From JANNSW01 sp031431235 (GTDB lineage Bacteria; Pseudomonadota; Alphaproteobacteria; Rhizobiales; Hyphomicrobiaceae): a stretch of 34,776 bases of DNA. The stretch spans positions 1-34,776 of the forward strand of contig JANPDA010000460.1 in assembly GCA_031431235.1 (NCBI GenBank). The letters run 5' to 3'. Shown piece after piece: positions 16,805-25,607 of this stretch. The notes beneath the pieces were generated by a model, which saw nothing but the letters and a program-made list of their open reading frames with translations, was not told where the DNA came from and made no database searches. Numbering within the stretch: position 1 is the stretch's first letter; every line of letters begins with the position of its first letter. The position numbers and the translations under genes are program-made.

Positions 16805-18904
16805 ATGCCCAAGCTCAACATCGACGGCAAAGAGTATGAGTTCGAGAACGGCACCATGCTGATCGAGGCGTGCGGGCAGGCCGGCATCGAGATCCCGCGC
16901 TTCTGCTATCACGAGCGCCTGTCGATCGCGGGCAACTGCCGCATGTGCCTGATCGAGGTGGTCGGCGGTCCGCCCAAGCCCCAAGCCTCCTGCGCCATGA
17001 CCGTCAACGACTTGCGCCCCGGCAAGAACGGGGAGGCGCCGATGGTTCGCACCAACTCCGAGATGGTGCTGAAGGCGCGCCATGGCGTGATGGAGTTCCT
17101 GCTCGTCAATCATCCACTCGACTGTCCGATCTGCGACCAGGGCGGGGAATGCGACCTGCAGGACCAGTCGATGGGCTATGGCATCGATTCGAGCCGGTTC
17201 CACGAGAACAAGCGCGCGGTCGAGGACAAGTACATCGGTCCGCTCGTCAAAACCGTGATGACGCGCTGCATCCACTGCACGCGCTGCGTCCGCTTCATGA
17301 CCGAGGTTGCAGGCGTCGAGGAGATGGGCGCGACCGGTCGCGGCGAGGACATGGAGATCACCACCTATCTCGAGGCGGGGCTCACGTCGGAGATGCAGGC
17401 GAACGTGATCGATCTCTGCCCGGTCGGCGCGCTGACCTCACGGCCGACCGCCTTCCATGCCCGGCCCTGGGAGCTCACCAAGACCGAGACGATCGACGTG
17501 ATGGACGCGCTCGGCTCGGCGACTCGGGTCGATGTCCGCGGGCGCGAGGTCGTCCGCATCCTGCCGCGCGTCAACGATGCGGTCAACGAGGAGTGGATCT
17601 CGGACAAGGCGCGCTACGTGGCCGACGGCCTGAAAGTCCAGCGGCTCGATCGACCCTATGTGCGCGATGCTGGCAAGCTCCGCCCCGCCAGCTGGAACGA
17701 CGCGCTGACGCTCGTGGGCTCGCGACTGAAAGCATCGGGTCCGGAGCGAATCGGAGCGATCGCAGGTGATCTGGCAGCGGCGGAGGAAATGTTCGCGCTG
17801 AAGGATCTGCTCGGCCGGCTCGGCGTGCGCAACCTCGACTGCCGTCAGGACGGCGTACGGCTCGATCCGACGCTCGGACGGGCGTCCTATATCTTCAATG
17901 CGACCATCGATGGCATCGAGCAGGCCGACGCCGTGCTGATCGTGGGCTCCAATCCCCGGCTCGAAGCCCCGGTGCTGAACGCGCGGCTGCGCAAGCGTTG
18001 GCGTGCCGGTGCCCGAATGGGCCTGATCGGGGCGCGGGCGGACTTGACCTATCCGTGCGAGCATCTGGGCACGGCACCCGCCACGCTCGGCGAGATCGCC
18101 GCCGGCAAGCATGCATTCGCCGACGTGCTGAAAGCGGCCCAGCGCCCGCTCCTGATCCTCGGACAGGCAGCACTCGCCCGGCCTGACGGACGTGCGGTGT
18201 TGGCAACGGCAGCCCGGCTCGCGCTGGCGCTGGGGCTGGTAAAATCGGGCGAGGGCTGGAACGGCTTTTCAGTGCTGCACACGGCAGCGGCGCGCGTCGC
18301 CGGTCTCGATCTCGGTTTCGTGCCGGGCGAGGGTGGGCTCGATGCGGCCGGCATGGTCGCTGCAGCCGGAGCCGGCAAGCTCGACCTCCTCTATCTGCTC
18401 GGGGCCGACGAGTTTGCCACCAGCAAGCTCGGATCGGCATTCGTCGTCTATCAGGGCAGCCATGGCGACGCGGGCGCCCACCGCGCCGATGTGATCCTGC
18501 CGGGAGCGGCCTTCACCGAGAAGAGCGGCACCTGGGTCAACACCGAAGGCCGGGCACAGCGGTCGGCTCGTGCGGTCTTCCCGCCGGGCGAAGCCAAGGA
18601 GGACTGGACGATCCTGCGCGCGCTGTCGGGCGCGATGGGGCAAGCGCTACCCTATGACACCCTTCCCGCGCTGCGAGCGGCCCTCTACAAGGGGGCGCCC
18701 CAGCTCGGCCGGCTCGACACGGTCGAAGTGGAAGGGGCCGACGGTCTCGAGCGGGTTGCGCGTGAGACGGCAAGCCTGTCGGGCGAGCCGTTCGGCGTCG
18801 CCATTCATGATTTCTACCTGACCAACCCGATCGCACGTGCTTCGGCCGTGATGGCCGAGATGAGCGCGTTCCGGAAGGGCTCGCTCGCCACGGCTGCGGA
18901 GTAG
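16805..18904 (+). CDS. nuoG: NADH-quinone oxidoreductase subunit G
   Basis: NuoG is the large iron-sulfur subunit of the complex I peripheral arm. The 699-residue product carries the N-terminal 2Fe-2S site (Cys34, 45, 48, 63), the His-Cys3 4Fe-4S cluster N5 (His103, Cys107, 110, 116) and the N4 cluster (Cys155, 158, 161, 205). A molybdopterin-oxidoreductase-like domain from about residue 220 follows. I use ATG 16805 (MPKLNIDGKEYEF); an upstream in-frame ATG adds 14 residues unlike the family. It is the first complex I gene in the window and begins an operon through nuoN. nuoA-F are not found upstream, where instead a Uma2 nuclease gene ends at 16610. The 194-base gap before it contains no gene and probably holds the promoter. 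Confidence 0.97.
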   Translation: MPKLNIDGKEYEFENGTMLIEACGQAGIEIPRFCYHERLSIAGNCRMCLIEVVGGPPKPQASCAMTVNDLRPGKNGEAPMVRTNSEMVLKARHGVMEFLLVNHPLDCPICDQGGECDLQDQSMGYGIDSSRFHENKRAVEDKYIGPLVKTVMTRCIHCTRCVRFMTEVAGVEEMGATGRGEDMEITTYLEAGLTSEMQANVIDLCPVGALTSRPTAFHARPWELTKTETIDVMDALGSATRVDVRGREVVRILPRVNDAVNEEWISDKARYVADGLKVQRLDRPYVRDAGKLRPASWNDALTLVGSRLKASGPERIGAIAGDLAAAEEMFALKDLLGRLGVRNLDCRQDGVRLDPTLGRASYIFNATIDGIEQADAVLIVGSNPRLEAPVLNARLRKRWRAGARMGLIGARADLTYPCEHLGTAPATLGEIAAGKHAFADVLKAAQRPLLILGQAALARPDGRAVLATAARLALALGLVKSGEGWNGFSVLHTAAARVAGLDLGFVPGEGGLDAAGMVAAAGAGKLDLLYLLGADEFATSKLGSAFVVYQGSHGDAGAHRADVILPGAAFTEKSGTWVNTEGRAQRSARAVFPPGEAKEDWTILRALSGAMGQALPYDTLPALRAALYKGAPQLGRLDTVEVEGADGLERVARETASLSGEPFGVAIHDFYLTNPIARASAVMAEMSAFRKGSLATAAE

Positions 18905-18928
18905 GCGTTTTCGAGAAGCTCGACCGAC

Positions 18929-19975
18929 ATGGCTGATCTCTGGACCAATACGATCCTGCCGCACTGGGCCGCCTGGGGCTTCGACCTCGCGCTGATGGTG
19001 GGCAAGAGCCTGCTGTTGATCGTCGCGCTGCTGCTGGTCGTGGCCTATCTGCTGCTGATGGATCGCAAAGTCTGGGCGGCGGTGCAGATGCGCAAGGGCC
19101 CCAACGTGGTCGGGGCGTTCGGTCTGTTGCAGTCCTTTGCCGACCTCTTGAAGTTCGTGCTGAAGGAGCCGCTCATTCCGGCGGGCGCCGACAAGGCTGT
19201 GTTCCTGCTCGCCCCCCTCGTCACTACCACGACCGCGCTCGCGGCCTGGGCGGTCATTCCGGTCGCCGATGGCTGGGCCATCGCCGATTTGAATGTGGGC
19301 ATCCTCTATATCTTCGCCATCTCCTCGCTCGGCGTCTATGGCGTCATCATGGGGGGCTGGGCATCGAACTCGAAGTATCCGTTTCTGGGCGCGCTGCGCT
19401 CGGCGGCACAGATGGTCTCCTACGAGGTCTCGATCGGCTTCGTGATCATCACCGTGCTGTTGGACGCGGGCTCTCTCAATCACACCGCCATCGTCAACGC
19501 GCAGCGTGGCAGCTACGGCCTCTTCAACTGGTTCTGGCTGCCGCTGTTCCCGATGTTCGTGATCTTCTTCATCTCAGCGCTCGCCGAGACCAACCGGCCG
19601 CCCTTCGATCTGCCCGAAGCCGAGAGCGAGCTGGTCGCGGGCTTCATGGTCGAGTATTCCTCCACGCCCTATCTGCTGTTCATGCTGGGCGAGTACGTGG
19701 CGATCACCACCATGTGCGCGATGACGACGATCCTGTTTTTGGGCGGCTGGCTGCCGCCGGCCGACGTCGCGCCCCTCAACTGGATCCCCGGCATCTTCTG
19801 GTTCGTGGGCAAGGTCGTCCTCGTGTTTTTCATGTTCGCCATGGTGAAAGCGATCGTCCCGCGCTATCGCTACGACCAACTGATGCGGCTCGGCTGGAAG
19901 GTGTTCCTGCCGCTGTCGCTGTTCATGGTGGTCGTGGTTGCGGGCGTGCTGCACTTCGGCAATCTGGCGCCTTGA
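18929..19975 (+). CDS. nuoH: NADH-quinone oxidoreductase subunit H
   Basis: This is the 348-residue membrane subunit that contacts the peripheral arm and helps form the quinone channel. It has about eight hydrophobic helices; MDRKVWAAVQMRKGPN near residue 46 and the loop AETNRPPFDLPEAESELVAGFMVEYS around 210-235 are invariant family signatures lining the quinone site. The gene starts 24 bases after nuoG, at the ATG of MADLWTNTILP, and is part of the nuo operon. Nothing is odd about length or residues compared with other alphaproteobacteria. Confidence 0.98.
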   Translation: MADLWTNTILPHWAAWGFDLALMVGKSLLLIVALLLVVAYLLLMDRKVWAAVQMRKGPNVVGAFGLLQSFADLLKFVLKEPLIPAGADKAVFLLAPLVTTTTALAAWAVIPVADGWAIADLNVGILYIFAISSLGVYGVIMGGWASNSKYPFLGALRSAAQMVSYEVSIGFVIITVLLDAGSLNHTAIVNAQRGSYGLFNWFWLPLFPMFVIFFISALAETNRPPFDLPEAESELVAGFMVEYSSTPYLLFMLGEYVAITTMCAMTTILFLGGWLPPADVAPLNWIPGIFWFVGKVVLVFFMFAMVKAIVPRYRYDQLMRLGWKVFLPLSLFMVVVVAGVLHFGNLAP

Positions 19976-20000
19976 GGCAGAGAGAAAGGCTTGAAGCCCC

Positions 20001-20492
20001 ATGTCCTCCATCCTGCAGGCCGGCAAGGCGCTGTTTCTCGCCGAGTTCGTCTCGGCGTTCTTCATGGCGATGCGCTACTTCTTTTCGCCCAAGAGGACGA
20101 TCGACTACCCCTTCGAGAAGGGACCGCTCAGCCCTCGCTTCCGCGGCGAGCACGCGTTGCGCCGCTATCCCAATGGCGAGGAGCGCTGCATCGCCTGCAA
20201 GCTGTGCGAGGCGATCTGCCCGGCGCAGGCGATCACGATCGAGGCGGGGCCGCGGCGCAACGACGGCACGCGGCGCACCACGCGCTACGACATCGACATG
20301 GTCAAATGCATCTATTGCGGCCTCTGTCAGGAGGCCTGCCCGGTCGACGCCATCGTCGAGGGCCCCAATTTCGAGTTCGCGACCGAGACCCGCGAGGAGC
20401 TCTACTACGACAAGGACCGACTGCTCGCGAACGGCGACCGCTGGGAGCGGGCGATCGCGCAGAACCTCGCGCTCGATGCGCCCTACAGGTGA
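20001..20492 (+). CDS. nuoI: NADH-quinone oxidoreductase subunit I
   Basis: This 163-residue ferredoxin-like subunit holds clusters N6a and N6b. The two 4Fe-4S motifs are complete: Cys63-66-69-73 (CIACKLCEAIC) and Cys103-106-109-113 (CIYCGLCQEAC). The N-terminus (LFLAEFVSAFFMAMRYFF) is the amphipathic helix that lies on the membrane, and YPFEKGPLSPRFRGEHALRRY is the usual lead-in. The gene is 25 bases after nuoH. Behind its stop the operon is interrupted by a 115-base gap with a heptamer inverted array before nuoJ. Confidence 0.98.
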   Translation: MSSILQAGKALFLAEFVSAFFMAMRYFFSPKRTIDYPFEKGPLSPRFRGEHALRRYPNGEERCIACKLCEAICPAQAITIEAGPRRNDGTRRTTRYDIDMVKCIYCGLCQEACPVDAIVEGPNFEFATETREELYYDKDRLLANGDRWERAIAQNLALDAPYR

Positions 20493-20523
20493 GGAAGCTT
20501 GAAATGAGAGGGACTAGGATGTT

Positions 20524-20589
20524 GGGAGTAGGGAGTAGGGAAGGCGAGTGGGGTGTTCCCCTATTCCCTACTCCCTATTCCCTACTCCC
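20524..20589. repeat. Heptamer inverted array between nuoI and nuoJ
   Basis: The left arm is GGGAGTA, GGGAGTA, GGGAAGG (20524-20544). After a 17-base spacer (20545-20561) the right arm is TATTCCC, TACTCCC, TATTCCC, TACTCCC (20562-20589). The arms are complementary and can fold as a long hairpin in nuo mRNA, ending 18 bases before the nuoJ start. The same unit types make up the nuoK-nuoL arms. Confidence 0.93.
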
Positions 20590-20607
20590 TTGCGAGGGCG
20601 AAGCCCG

Positions 20608-21258
20608 ATGCCACTGACCGCCCTCTTCTTCTACCTCTTCTCCTCCGTGCTGCTGCTCGCCGCCGTGATGGTGATCTGGGCGCGTAACCCGGTGCATTCG
20701 GTGCTGTTCCTGATTCTCGCCTTCTTCAACGCGGCGGGACTGTTCGTGCTGCTGGGCGCCGAGTTCATCGCGATGATCCTCGTCATCGTCTATGTCGGCG
20801 CGGTTGCGGTGCTGTTCCTGTTCGTCGTGATGATGCTCGATGTCGACTTCGCCGAGCTGAAGGCAGGCTACATGCAGCACGCCCCGCTCGGTGGGCTCGT
20901 CGGGCTGGCGCTTGCGGCCGAGTTGATCTTTTTCCTCGGCTCCTGGGCGATCACGCCGGATCTGGTCGCACGCATTGCAGCGCCCTCGCCCGATGCCGCC
21001 GCAACCGGCATCACCAACACCGAAGCGCTCGGACGCGTGCTCTATACCGACTATCTGCTCTTTTTCGAGGCCTCGGGCCTTATTCTCTTGATTGCCATGA
21101 TCGGCGCGATCGTGCTGACGCTCCACCACAAGGAAGGCGTCAAGCGCCAGTCGGTCGCGGCGCAGGTGGCGCGGCATCCGGCAACGGCGGTCGCCTTGGT
21201 GAAGGTCGCGCCGGGGGAAGCGGTGTTCCCGGACGAAAGCGGTGGAGGCAGGCGCTGA
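20608..21258 (+). CDS. nuoJ: NADH-quinone oxidoreductase subunit J
   Basis: This 216-residue membrane subunit has five hydrophobic segments. ARNPVHSVLFLILAFFNAAGLFVLLGAEFIAM at about residues 22-53 and the VIVYVGAVAVLFLFVVMMLD segment (the pi-bulge helix implicated in coupling) identify NuoJ. The start is taken at ATG 20608 with GAGGGCG ahead; the frame is open upstream only through the repeat array. The stop overlaps the nuoK start (TGATG), giving translational coupling. Confidence 0.97.
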   Translation: MPLTALFFYLFSSVLLLAAVMVIWARNPVHSVLFLILAFFNAAGLFVLLGAEFIAMILVIVYVGAVAVLFLFVVMMLDVDFAELKAGYMQHAPLGGLVGLALAAELIFFLGSWAITPDLVARIAAPSPDAAATGITNTEALGRVLYTDYLLFFEASGLILLIAMIGAIVLTLHHKEGVKRQSVAAQVARHPATAVALVKVAPGEAVFPDESGGGRR

Positions 21259-21566
21259 TGACGATCGGCCTTGGACACTACCTGACGGTCGCGGCGATCC
21301 TGCTGACGCTGGGGATCTTCGGGATTTTCCTCAACCGCAAGAACGTGATCGTCATTCTGATGTCGGTCGAGCTGATGCTGCTCGCCGTCAACATCAACTT
21401 CGTCGCGTTCTCGGCCCATCTGGGAGATCTCACGGGGCAAGTGTTCGCGCTCTTGGTGCTGACGGTCGCGGCGGCGGAGGCCGCGATCGGGCTGGCGATC
21501 ATCGTCGTCTATTTCCGCAACCGCGGCTCGATCGCGGTCGAGGACATCAACATGATGAAGGGTTGA
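21258..21566 (+). CDS. nuoK: NADH-quinone oxidoreductase subunit K
   Basis: This 102-residue subunit has three membrane helices. Helix 2 carries the conserved Glu of VELMLLAVNINFVAF, and helix 3 the second Glu in AAAEAAIGLAIIV; both are in the family's proton pathway. The start ATG shares its first base with the nuoJ stop. Length and residues are normal. The stop is followed within a few bases by the heptamer-flanked four-helix-bundle cassette that separates it from nuoL. Confidence 0.98.
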   Translation: MTIGLGHYLTVAAILLTLGIFGIFLNRKNVIVILMSVELMLLAVNINFVAFSAHLGDLTGQVFALLVLTVAAAEAAIGLAIIVVYFRNRGSIAVEDINMMKG

Positions 21567-21572
21567 GAGAGA

Positions 21573-22008
21573 GGGATCGGGGAATAGGGAGTTGGGAGTA
21601 GGCAAGTGGTATCGGTGCAATCGTACCGTGATCTGATCGTGTGGCGGAAGTCGATGGCGTTGGCCGCTGACTGCTACAGAGATACACGCACGTTCCCACC
21701 TTCCGAAACGTATGGGATGACGAACCAGATTCGCAGGGCGGCCTCGTCCATCCCCGCGAACATCGCCGAAGGCAACGGGCGCGAGAGCACCGGGGCCTCA
21801 GTCTCTTCGCGTCGCTCAAGGGTCATTGAAAGAACTGGAAACGCATGTGCTGTTGGCAAACACTGTCGAGCTGATGGAGAAGGAAAGCGCCGAACGGCTT
21901 CTCGCCAAGTGCGACGAGGTTGGTCGCCTGCTTCGAGCGCTGATCAGATCCCTGCAGAAAAGAAGCGCCGCGCAATGACCTACTCCCTACTCCCAACTCC
22001 CTATTCCC
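21573..22008. mobile_element. Heptamer-flanked four-helix-bundle gene cassette inserted between nuoK and nuoL
   Basis: Left arm: GGGATCG, GGGAATA, GGGAGTT, GGGAGTA (21573-21600). Right arm: TACTCCC, TACTCCC, AACTCCC, TATTCCC (21981-22008). The last three left units (21580-21600) are the exact reverse complement of the last three right units (21988-22008), a perfect 21-bp inverted repeat enclosing a broken four-helix-bundle gene. No transposase is present and no target duplication is obvious, so calling it mobile is inference from the arrangement and from the presence of related arrays elsewhere. Confidence 0.6.
21606..21978 (+). pseudogene. Frameshifted four-helix-bundle protein (23S rRNA intervening-sequence/S23 family)
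   Basis: The first frame (GTG 21606, or GTG 21615) reads QSYRDLIVWRKSM, then TYGMTNQIRRAASSIPANIAEGNGREST, the signature of the family encoded in intervening sequences of some 23S rRNA genes. Just after, from 21799, the homology passes to the +1 frame: QSLRVAQGSLKELETHVLLA and on to a stop at 21978. Compared with the usual family spacing about five bases seem to be missing between codon 64 and the downstream frame, so the intact protein (about 120 residues) cannot be made. The original first frame continues into the nuoL start by chance. Family members form small helical oligomers; function is not known. Base composition is less GC-rich than the neighbouring nuo genes. The copy is flanked by heptamer arms. 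Confidence 0.85.
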
Positions 22009-22045
22009 AGACGGGTTCTCCTCGGCGGCAGCTGGGAGGCAACCC

Positions 22046-24055
22046 ATGATCTACCAATCGATCGTTTTTCTACCGCTCGCAGGCGCCCTGATCGCCGGCT
22101 TCCTCGGCCGGCTGATCGGGCCGCGCCCCTGCGAGATCGTCACGACCGGACTGCTGTTGGTCTCGGCGGTGTTGTCATGGATCGTGTTTTTCGACGTAGG
22201 GCTCGGCGCGGGCCATGGCGGAGGGGCGCAAAAGATCGAGCTGATGCGCTGGGTCTCCTCGGGCGAGCTGCAGGCGGCCTGGTCGATCCGCGTCGACACG
22301 CTGACGGTCGTCATGCTGGTGGTGGTGACGACGGTGTCGAGCCTCGTGCACCTCTACTCGATCGGCTACATGGCCGAGGACCCCTACCGGCCGCGCTTCT
22401 TCGCCTATCTCTCGCTCTTCACCTTTGCGATGCTGGCGCTCGTCACCAGCGACAACCTCCTGCAGCTGTTCTTCGGCTGGGAGGGCGTCGGCCTCATGTC
22501 CTATCTCCTGATCGGCTTCTGGTACCACAAGCCGGAAGCCAACGCCGCCGCCATCAAGGCCTTCATCGTAAACCGGGTCGGCGATTTCGGCTTCGCGCTC
22601 GGCATCTTCGGCATCTTCTTCGTGTTCGGCTCGATCGACTACGACACGGTGTTCGCGGCCGCTCCAGGCCAAGCCGGCAAGTCGATGGGGTTCCTGAGCT
22701 GGGATCTCGACGTGATGACGGTGCTGTGCCTGCTGCTCTTCATGGGGGCGATGGGCAAGTCGGCCCAGTTCCTGCTGCACACCTGGCTGCCCGACGCCAT
22801 GGAAGGTCCCACGCCCGTCTCCGCGCTGATCCATGCCGCGACCATGGTGACGGCGGGCGTCTTCATGGTGGCGCGGCTCTCGCCCCTGTTCGAGCAGTCG
22901 CCGACAGCCCTCACCGTCATCACCATCGTCGGCGCGACCACCGCGTTCTTTGCCGCCACCGTCGGCCTCGTCCAGAACGACATCAAGCGGGTGATCGCCT
23001 ACTCCACCTGCTCGCAGCTCGGCTACATGTTCGTCGCCTGCGGGCTCGGCGCCTATTCGGCCGGAATCTTCCACCTGTTCACGCACGCCTTCTTCAAGGC
23101 GCTTCTCTTCCTCGGTGCCGGCTCCGTCATCCACGCCATGCACCATGAGCAGGACATCCGGAAGATGGGTGGCATCCGCCACAAGGTGCCGATCACCTGG
23201 GCGATGATGCTGATCGGCACCGTCGCACTGACGGGTCTGGGAATTCCCGGTCTGATCGGCACCGCCGGCTTCTACTCCAAGGATACGATCATCGAGGCGG
23301 CCTTCGCCTCGCAGGCCCCCGCGGCGGCCTACGCGTTCTATCTGGTCGTGATCGCGGCGTTCTTGACCTCGTTCTATTCCTGGCGGCTGATGTTCCTAAC
23401 CTTCCATGGCAAGAGCCGCGCCGACCATGACGTGCTCGAGCACGCCCACGAAAGTCCCTGGGTGATGCTGGTGCCACTGCTGGTGCTGGCGCTCGGCGCC
23501 CTCATATCCGGCCTCGCCTTCCATCACGAGTTCGTGGGTGAGGGCTATGCCCAGTTCTGGAAGGGCGCGATCTTCACCGGGCCGCAGAACCGCATTCTCG
23601 AAGCGGCCCACCACGTGCCCGAGCTCGTGCGCTGGCTGCCATTCCTGATGATGGCAGGTGGTTTTGCGCTCGCCTGGCTGTTCTACATGGTTGCGCCCGC
23701 GATCCCCGAGACGCTCGCCTCGGCCTTCCGTCCGGTCTACCTGTTCCTCCTCAACAAATGGTACTTCGACGAGCTCTACGACTGGCTGCTCGTCAGGCCG
23801 GTGCGCTGGCTCGGTCGGGCGCTCTGGAAGACGGGCGATGGCGCGATCATCGATGGTCTGGGCCCCGATGGGATTGCGGCGCGGGTGCAGGACGTGACGG
23901 GGCGCGTGGTGAGGCTGCAGACCGGATTCGTCTACCACTATGCCTTCGTCATGCTGATCGGCGTGACTGTGATTGCAACGCTGTTCTCGATGCCGGCCGA
24001 GGTGCGCCAGGCGCTCTATGACAATGTCTGGCGCTTCGTCGGCAGGGGAGGCTGA
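22046..24055 (+). CDS. nuoL: NADH-quinone oxidoreductase subunit L
   Basis: This 669-residue antiporter-like subunit sits at the distal end of complex I's membrane arm. Signatures are FFGWEGVGLMSYLLIGFWY, HTWLPDAMEGPTPVSALIHAATMVTAG and YSTCSQLGYMFVACGLGAY, followed by the long C-terminal lateral-helix region with KWYFDELYDWLLVRPV. The ATG at 22046 follows GGGAGGC. The gene is 37 bases after the right heptamer arm, so its translation signals are intact, but its distance from nuoK (479 bases) means co-transcription must pass through the inserted cassette. nuoM begins two bases after its stop. Confidence 0.98.
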   Translation: MIYQSIVFLPLAGALIAGFLGRLIGPRPCEIVTTGLLLVSAVLSWIVFFDVGLGAGHGGGAQKIELMRWVSSGELQAAWSIRVDTLTVVMLVVVTTVSSLVHLYSIGYMAEDPYRPRFFAYLSLFTFAMLALVTSDNLLQLFFGWEGVGLMSYLLIGFWYHKPEANAAAIKAFIVNRVGDFGFALGIFGIFFVFGSIDYDTVFAAAPGQAGKSMGFLSWDLDVMTVLCLLLFMGAMGKSAQFLLHTWLPDAMEGPTPVSALIHAATMVTAGVFMVARLSPLFEQSPTALTVITIVGATTAFFAATVGLVQNDIKRVIAYSTCSQLGYMFVACGLGAYSAGIFHLFTHAFFKALLFLGAGSVIHAMHHEQDIRKMGGIRHKVPITWAMMLIGTVALTGLGIPGLIGTAGFYSKDTIIEAAFASQAPAAAYAFYLVVIAAFLTSFYSWRLMFLTFHGKSRADHDVLEHAHESPWVMLVPLLVLALGALISGLAFHHEFVGEGYAQFWKGAIFTGPQNRILEAAHHVPELVRWLPFLMMAGGFALAWLFYMVAPAIPETLASAFRPVYLFLLNKWYFDELYDWLLVRPVRWLGRALWKTGDGAIIDGLGPDGIAARVQDVTGRVVRLQTGFVYHYAFVMLIGVTVIATLFSMPAEVRQALYDNVWRFVGRGG

Positions 24056-24057
24056 GC

Positions 24058-25584
24058 GTGATGGTGACCAATTGGCCGATCCTCTCGACCGTCACCTTCC
24101 TGCCGCTGCTCGGTGCGGTGCTGATCATGCTGACCGTGCGCGGTGACGACAAGGATGCCAGGCGCAACGCCCGCTGGACGGCGATCTGGACGACGCTGAT
24201 CACCTTCGGGGTCTCGCTCGCGATATGGTGGGATTTCGACCAGACCAATCCGGGCTTCCAGTTCGTCGAGCGCCATGACTGGATCGGGTCCTCGATCGCC
24301 TACAAGCTCGGTGTCGATGGCATCTCGATGCTGTTCATCATCCTGACGACCTTCCTGATGCCGCTCTGCATTCTCGCTTCCTGGGAGGCGATCGAGACAC
24401 GCGTGAAGGAGTACATGATCGCGTTCCTGGTGCTGGAAACGCTGATGCTGGGCGTCTTCTCCGCGCTCGACCTGCTGCTTTTCTATCTGTTTTTCGAGGG
24501 CGGCCTCATTCCGATGTTCCTCATCATCGGCATCTGGGGTGGCAAGCGGCGGGTCTATGCGAGCTTCAAGTTCTTCCTCTACACGCTGCTGGGATCGGTG
24601 CTGATGCTGCTCGCGCTGATGGCCATGTACTGGCAGGCGGGGACGACCGACATCGAGACGCTGCTGAAGCCCGGGACCTTTCCGGCCGCCATGCAGACTT
24701 GGCTGTGGCTTGCCTTCTTTGCCTCCTTCGCCGTCAAGATGCCGATGTGGCCGGTGCACACCTGGTTGCCGGATGCGCACGTGGAGGCGCCGACCGCGGG
24801 CTCGGTCATCCTCGCCGGCATTCTCCTGAAGATGGGGGGATACGGGTTCCTGCGCTTCTCGATCCCGATGTTCCCGGTCGCGAGCGAGGCCCTCGCGCCG
24901 CTCGTGTTCGCGCTCTCGGTCATCGCCATCATCTACACCTCGCTGGTCGCGCTGGCGCAGGAGGACGTGAAGAAGCTGATCGCCTATTCCTCCGTCGCCC
25001 ATATGGGCTTCGTCACCATGGGCGTCTTCACCATCACCGTGCAGGGCCTGCAGGGTGGCATCTTCCAGATGCTGTCGCACGGGCTGGTGTCGGCGGCTTT
25101 GTTCCTGTGCGTCGGCATCGTCTACGACCGTATGCACACGCGCGAGATCGCGGCCTATGGCGGGCTGGTCGAGCGGATGCCGATCTATGCCTTCTGCTTC
25201 ATGGTGTTCACCATGGCCAATGTCGGGCTGCCCGGCACCAGCGGGTTCGTCGGCGAGTTCCTGACCCTGATCGGCGCCTTCCGGGTCAACAGCTGGGTCG
25301 CATTCCTGGCGACGACCGGGGTGATCCTCTCGGCCGCCTACGCACTCTGGCTCTACCGGCGCATGATCTTCGGCAAGCTCGAGCGGGCGAGCCTGAAGAG
25401 CATTGCCGACATGAACCTGCGCGAGATCGTGGTGATGGCTCCCCTCGTCATACTGACCATCCTGTTCGGTTTCTGGCCCGCGCCGCTGCTCGATCCGACC
25501 GCTGCTGCCGTCACCAAGCTGATCGCCGACTACGAGACGGGGCTTCAACTCGCCAAGGCCGCAACGCTCGCCATGGCGCCCTGA
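24058..25584 (+). CDS. nuoM: NADH-quinone oxidoreductase subunit M
   Basis: This is a 508-residue antiporter-like proton-pumping subunit. Conserved motifs include FFEGGLIPMFLIIGIWGG, HTWLPDAHVEAPTAGSVILAGILLKMGGYG and YSSVAHMGFVTMG. GTG 24058 and ATG 24061 are both possible starts; the first lies two bases after the nuoL stop. The product has the usual fourteen hydrophobic segments and a typical length, so it should be functional. nuoN follows after 23 bases. Confidence 0.98.
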   Translation: MMVTNWPILSTVTFLPLLGAVLIMLTVRGDDKDARRNARWTAIWTTLITFGVSLAIWWDFDQTNPGFQFVERHDWIGSSIAYKLGVDGISMLFIILTTFLMPLCILASWEAIETRVKEYMIAFLVLETLMLGVFSALDLLLFYLFFEGGLIPMFLIIGIWGGKRRVYASFKFFLYTLLGSVLMLLALMAMYWQAGTTDIETLLKPGTFPAAMQTWLWLAFFASFAVKMPMWPVHTWLPDAHVEAPTAGSVILAGILLKMGGYGFLRFSIPMFPVASEALAPLVFALSVIAIIYTSLVALAQEDVKKLIAYSSVAHMGFVTMGVFTITVQGLQGGIFQMLSHGLVSAALFLCVGIVYDRMHTREIAAYGGLVERMPIYAFCFMVFTMANVGLPGTSGFVGEFLTLIGAFRVNSWVAFLATTGVILSAAYALWLYRRMIFGKLERASLKSIADMNLREIVVMAPLVILTILFGFWPAPLLDPTAAAVTKLIADYETGLQLAKAATLAMAP

Positions 25585-25607
25585 GCAGACATCCGAGGGA
25601 AACGACC

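Noticed and set aside
24016..25548. Antisense frame of about 510 codons opposite nuoM, and similar ones opposite nuoN, nuoL, lolC and the VirD4-like ATPase
   Set aside because: Composition (His, Asp, Arg, Glu, Gln repeats) is the mirror of membrane or coding sequence; no domain and no ribosome site.
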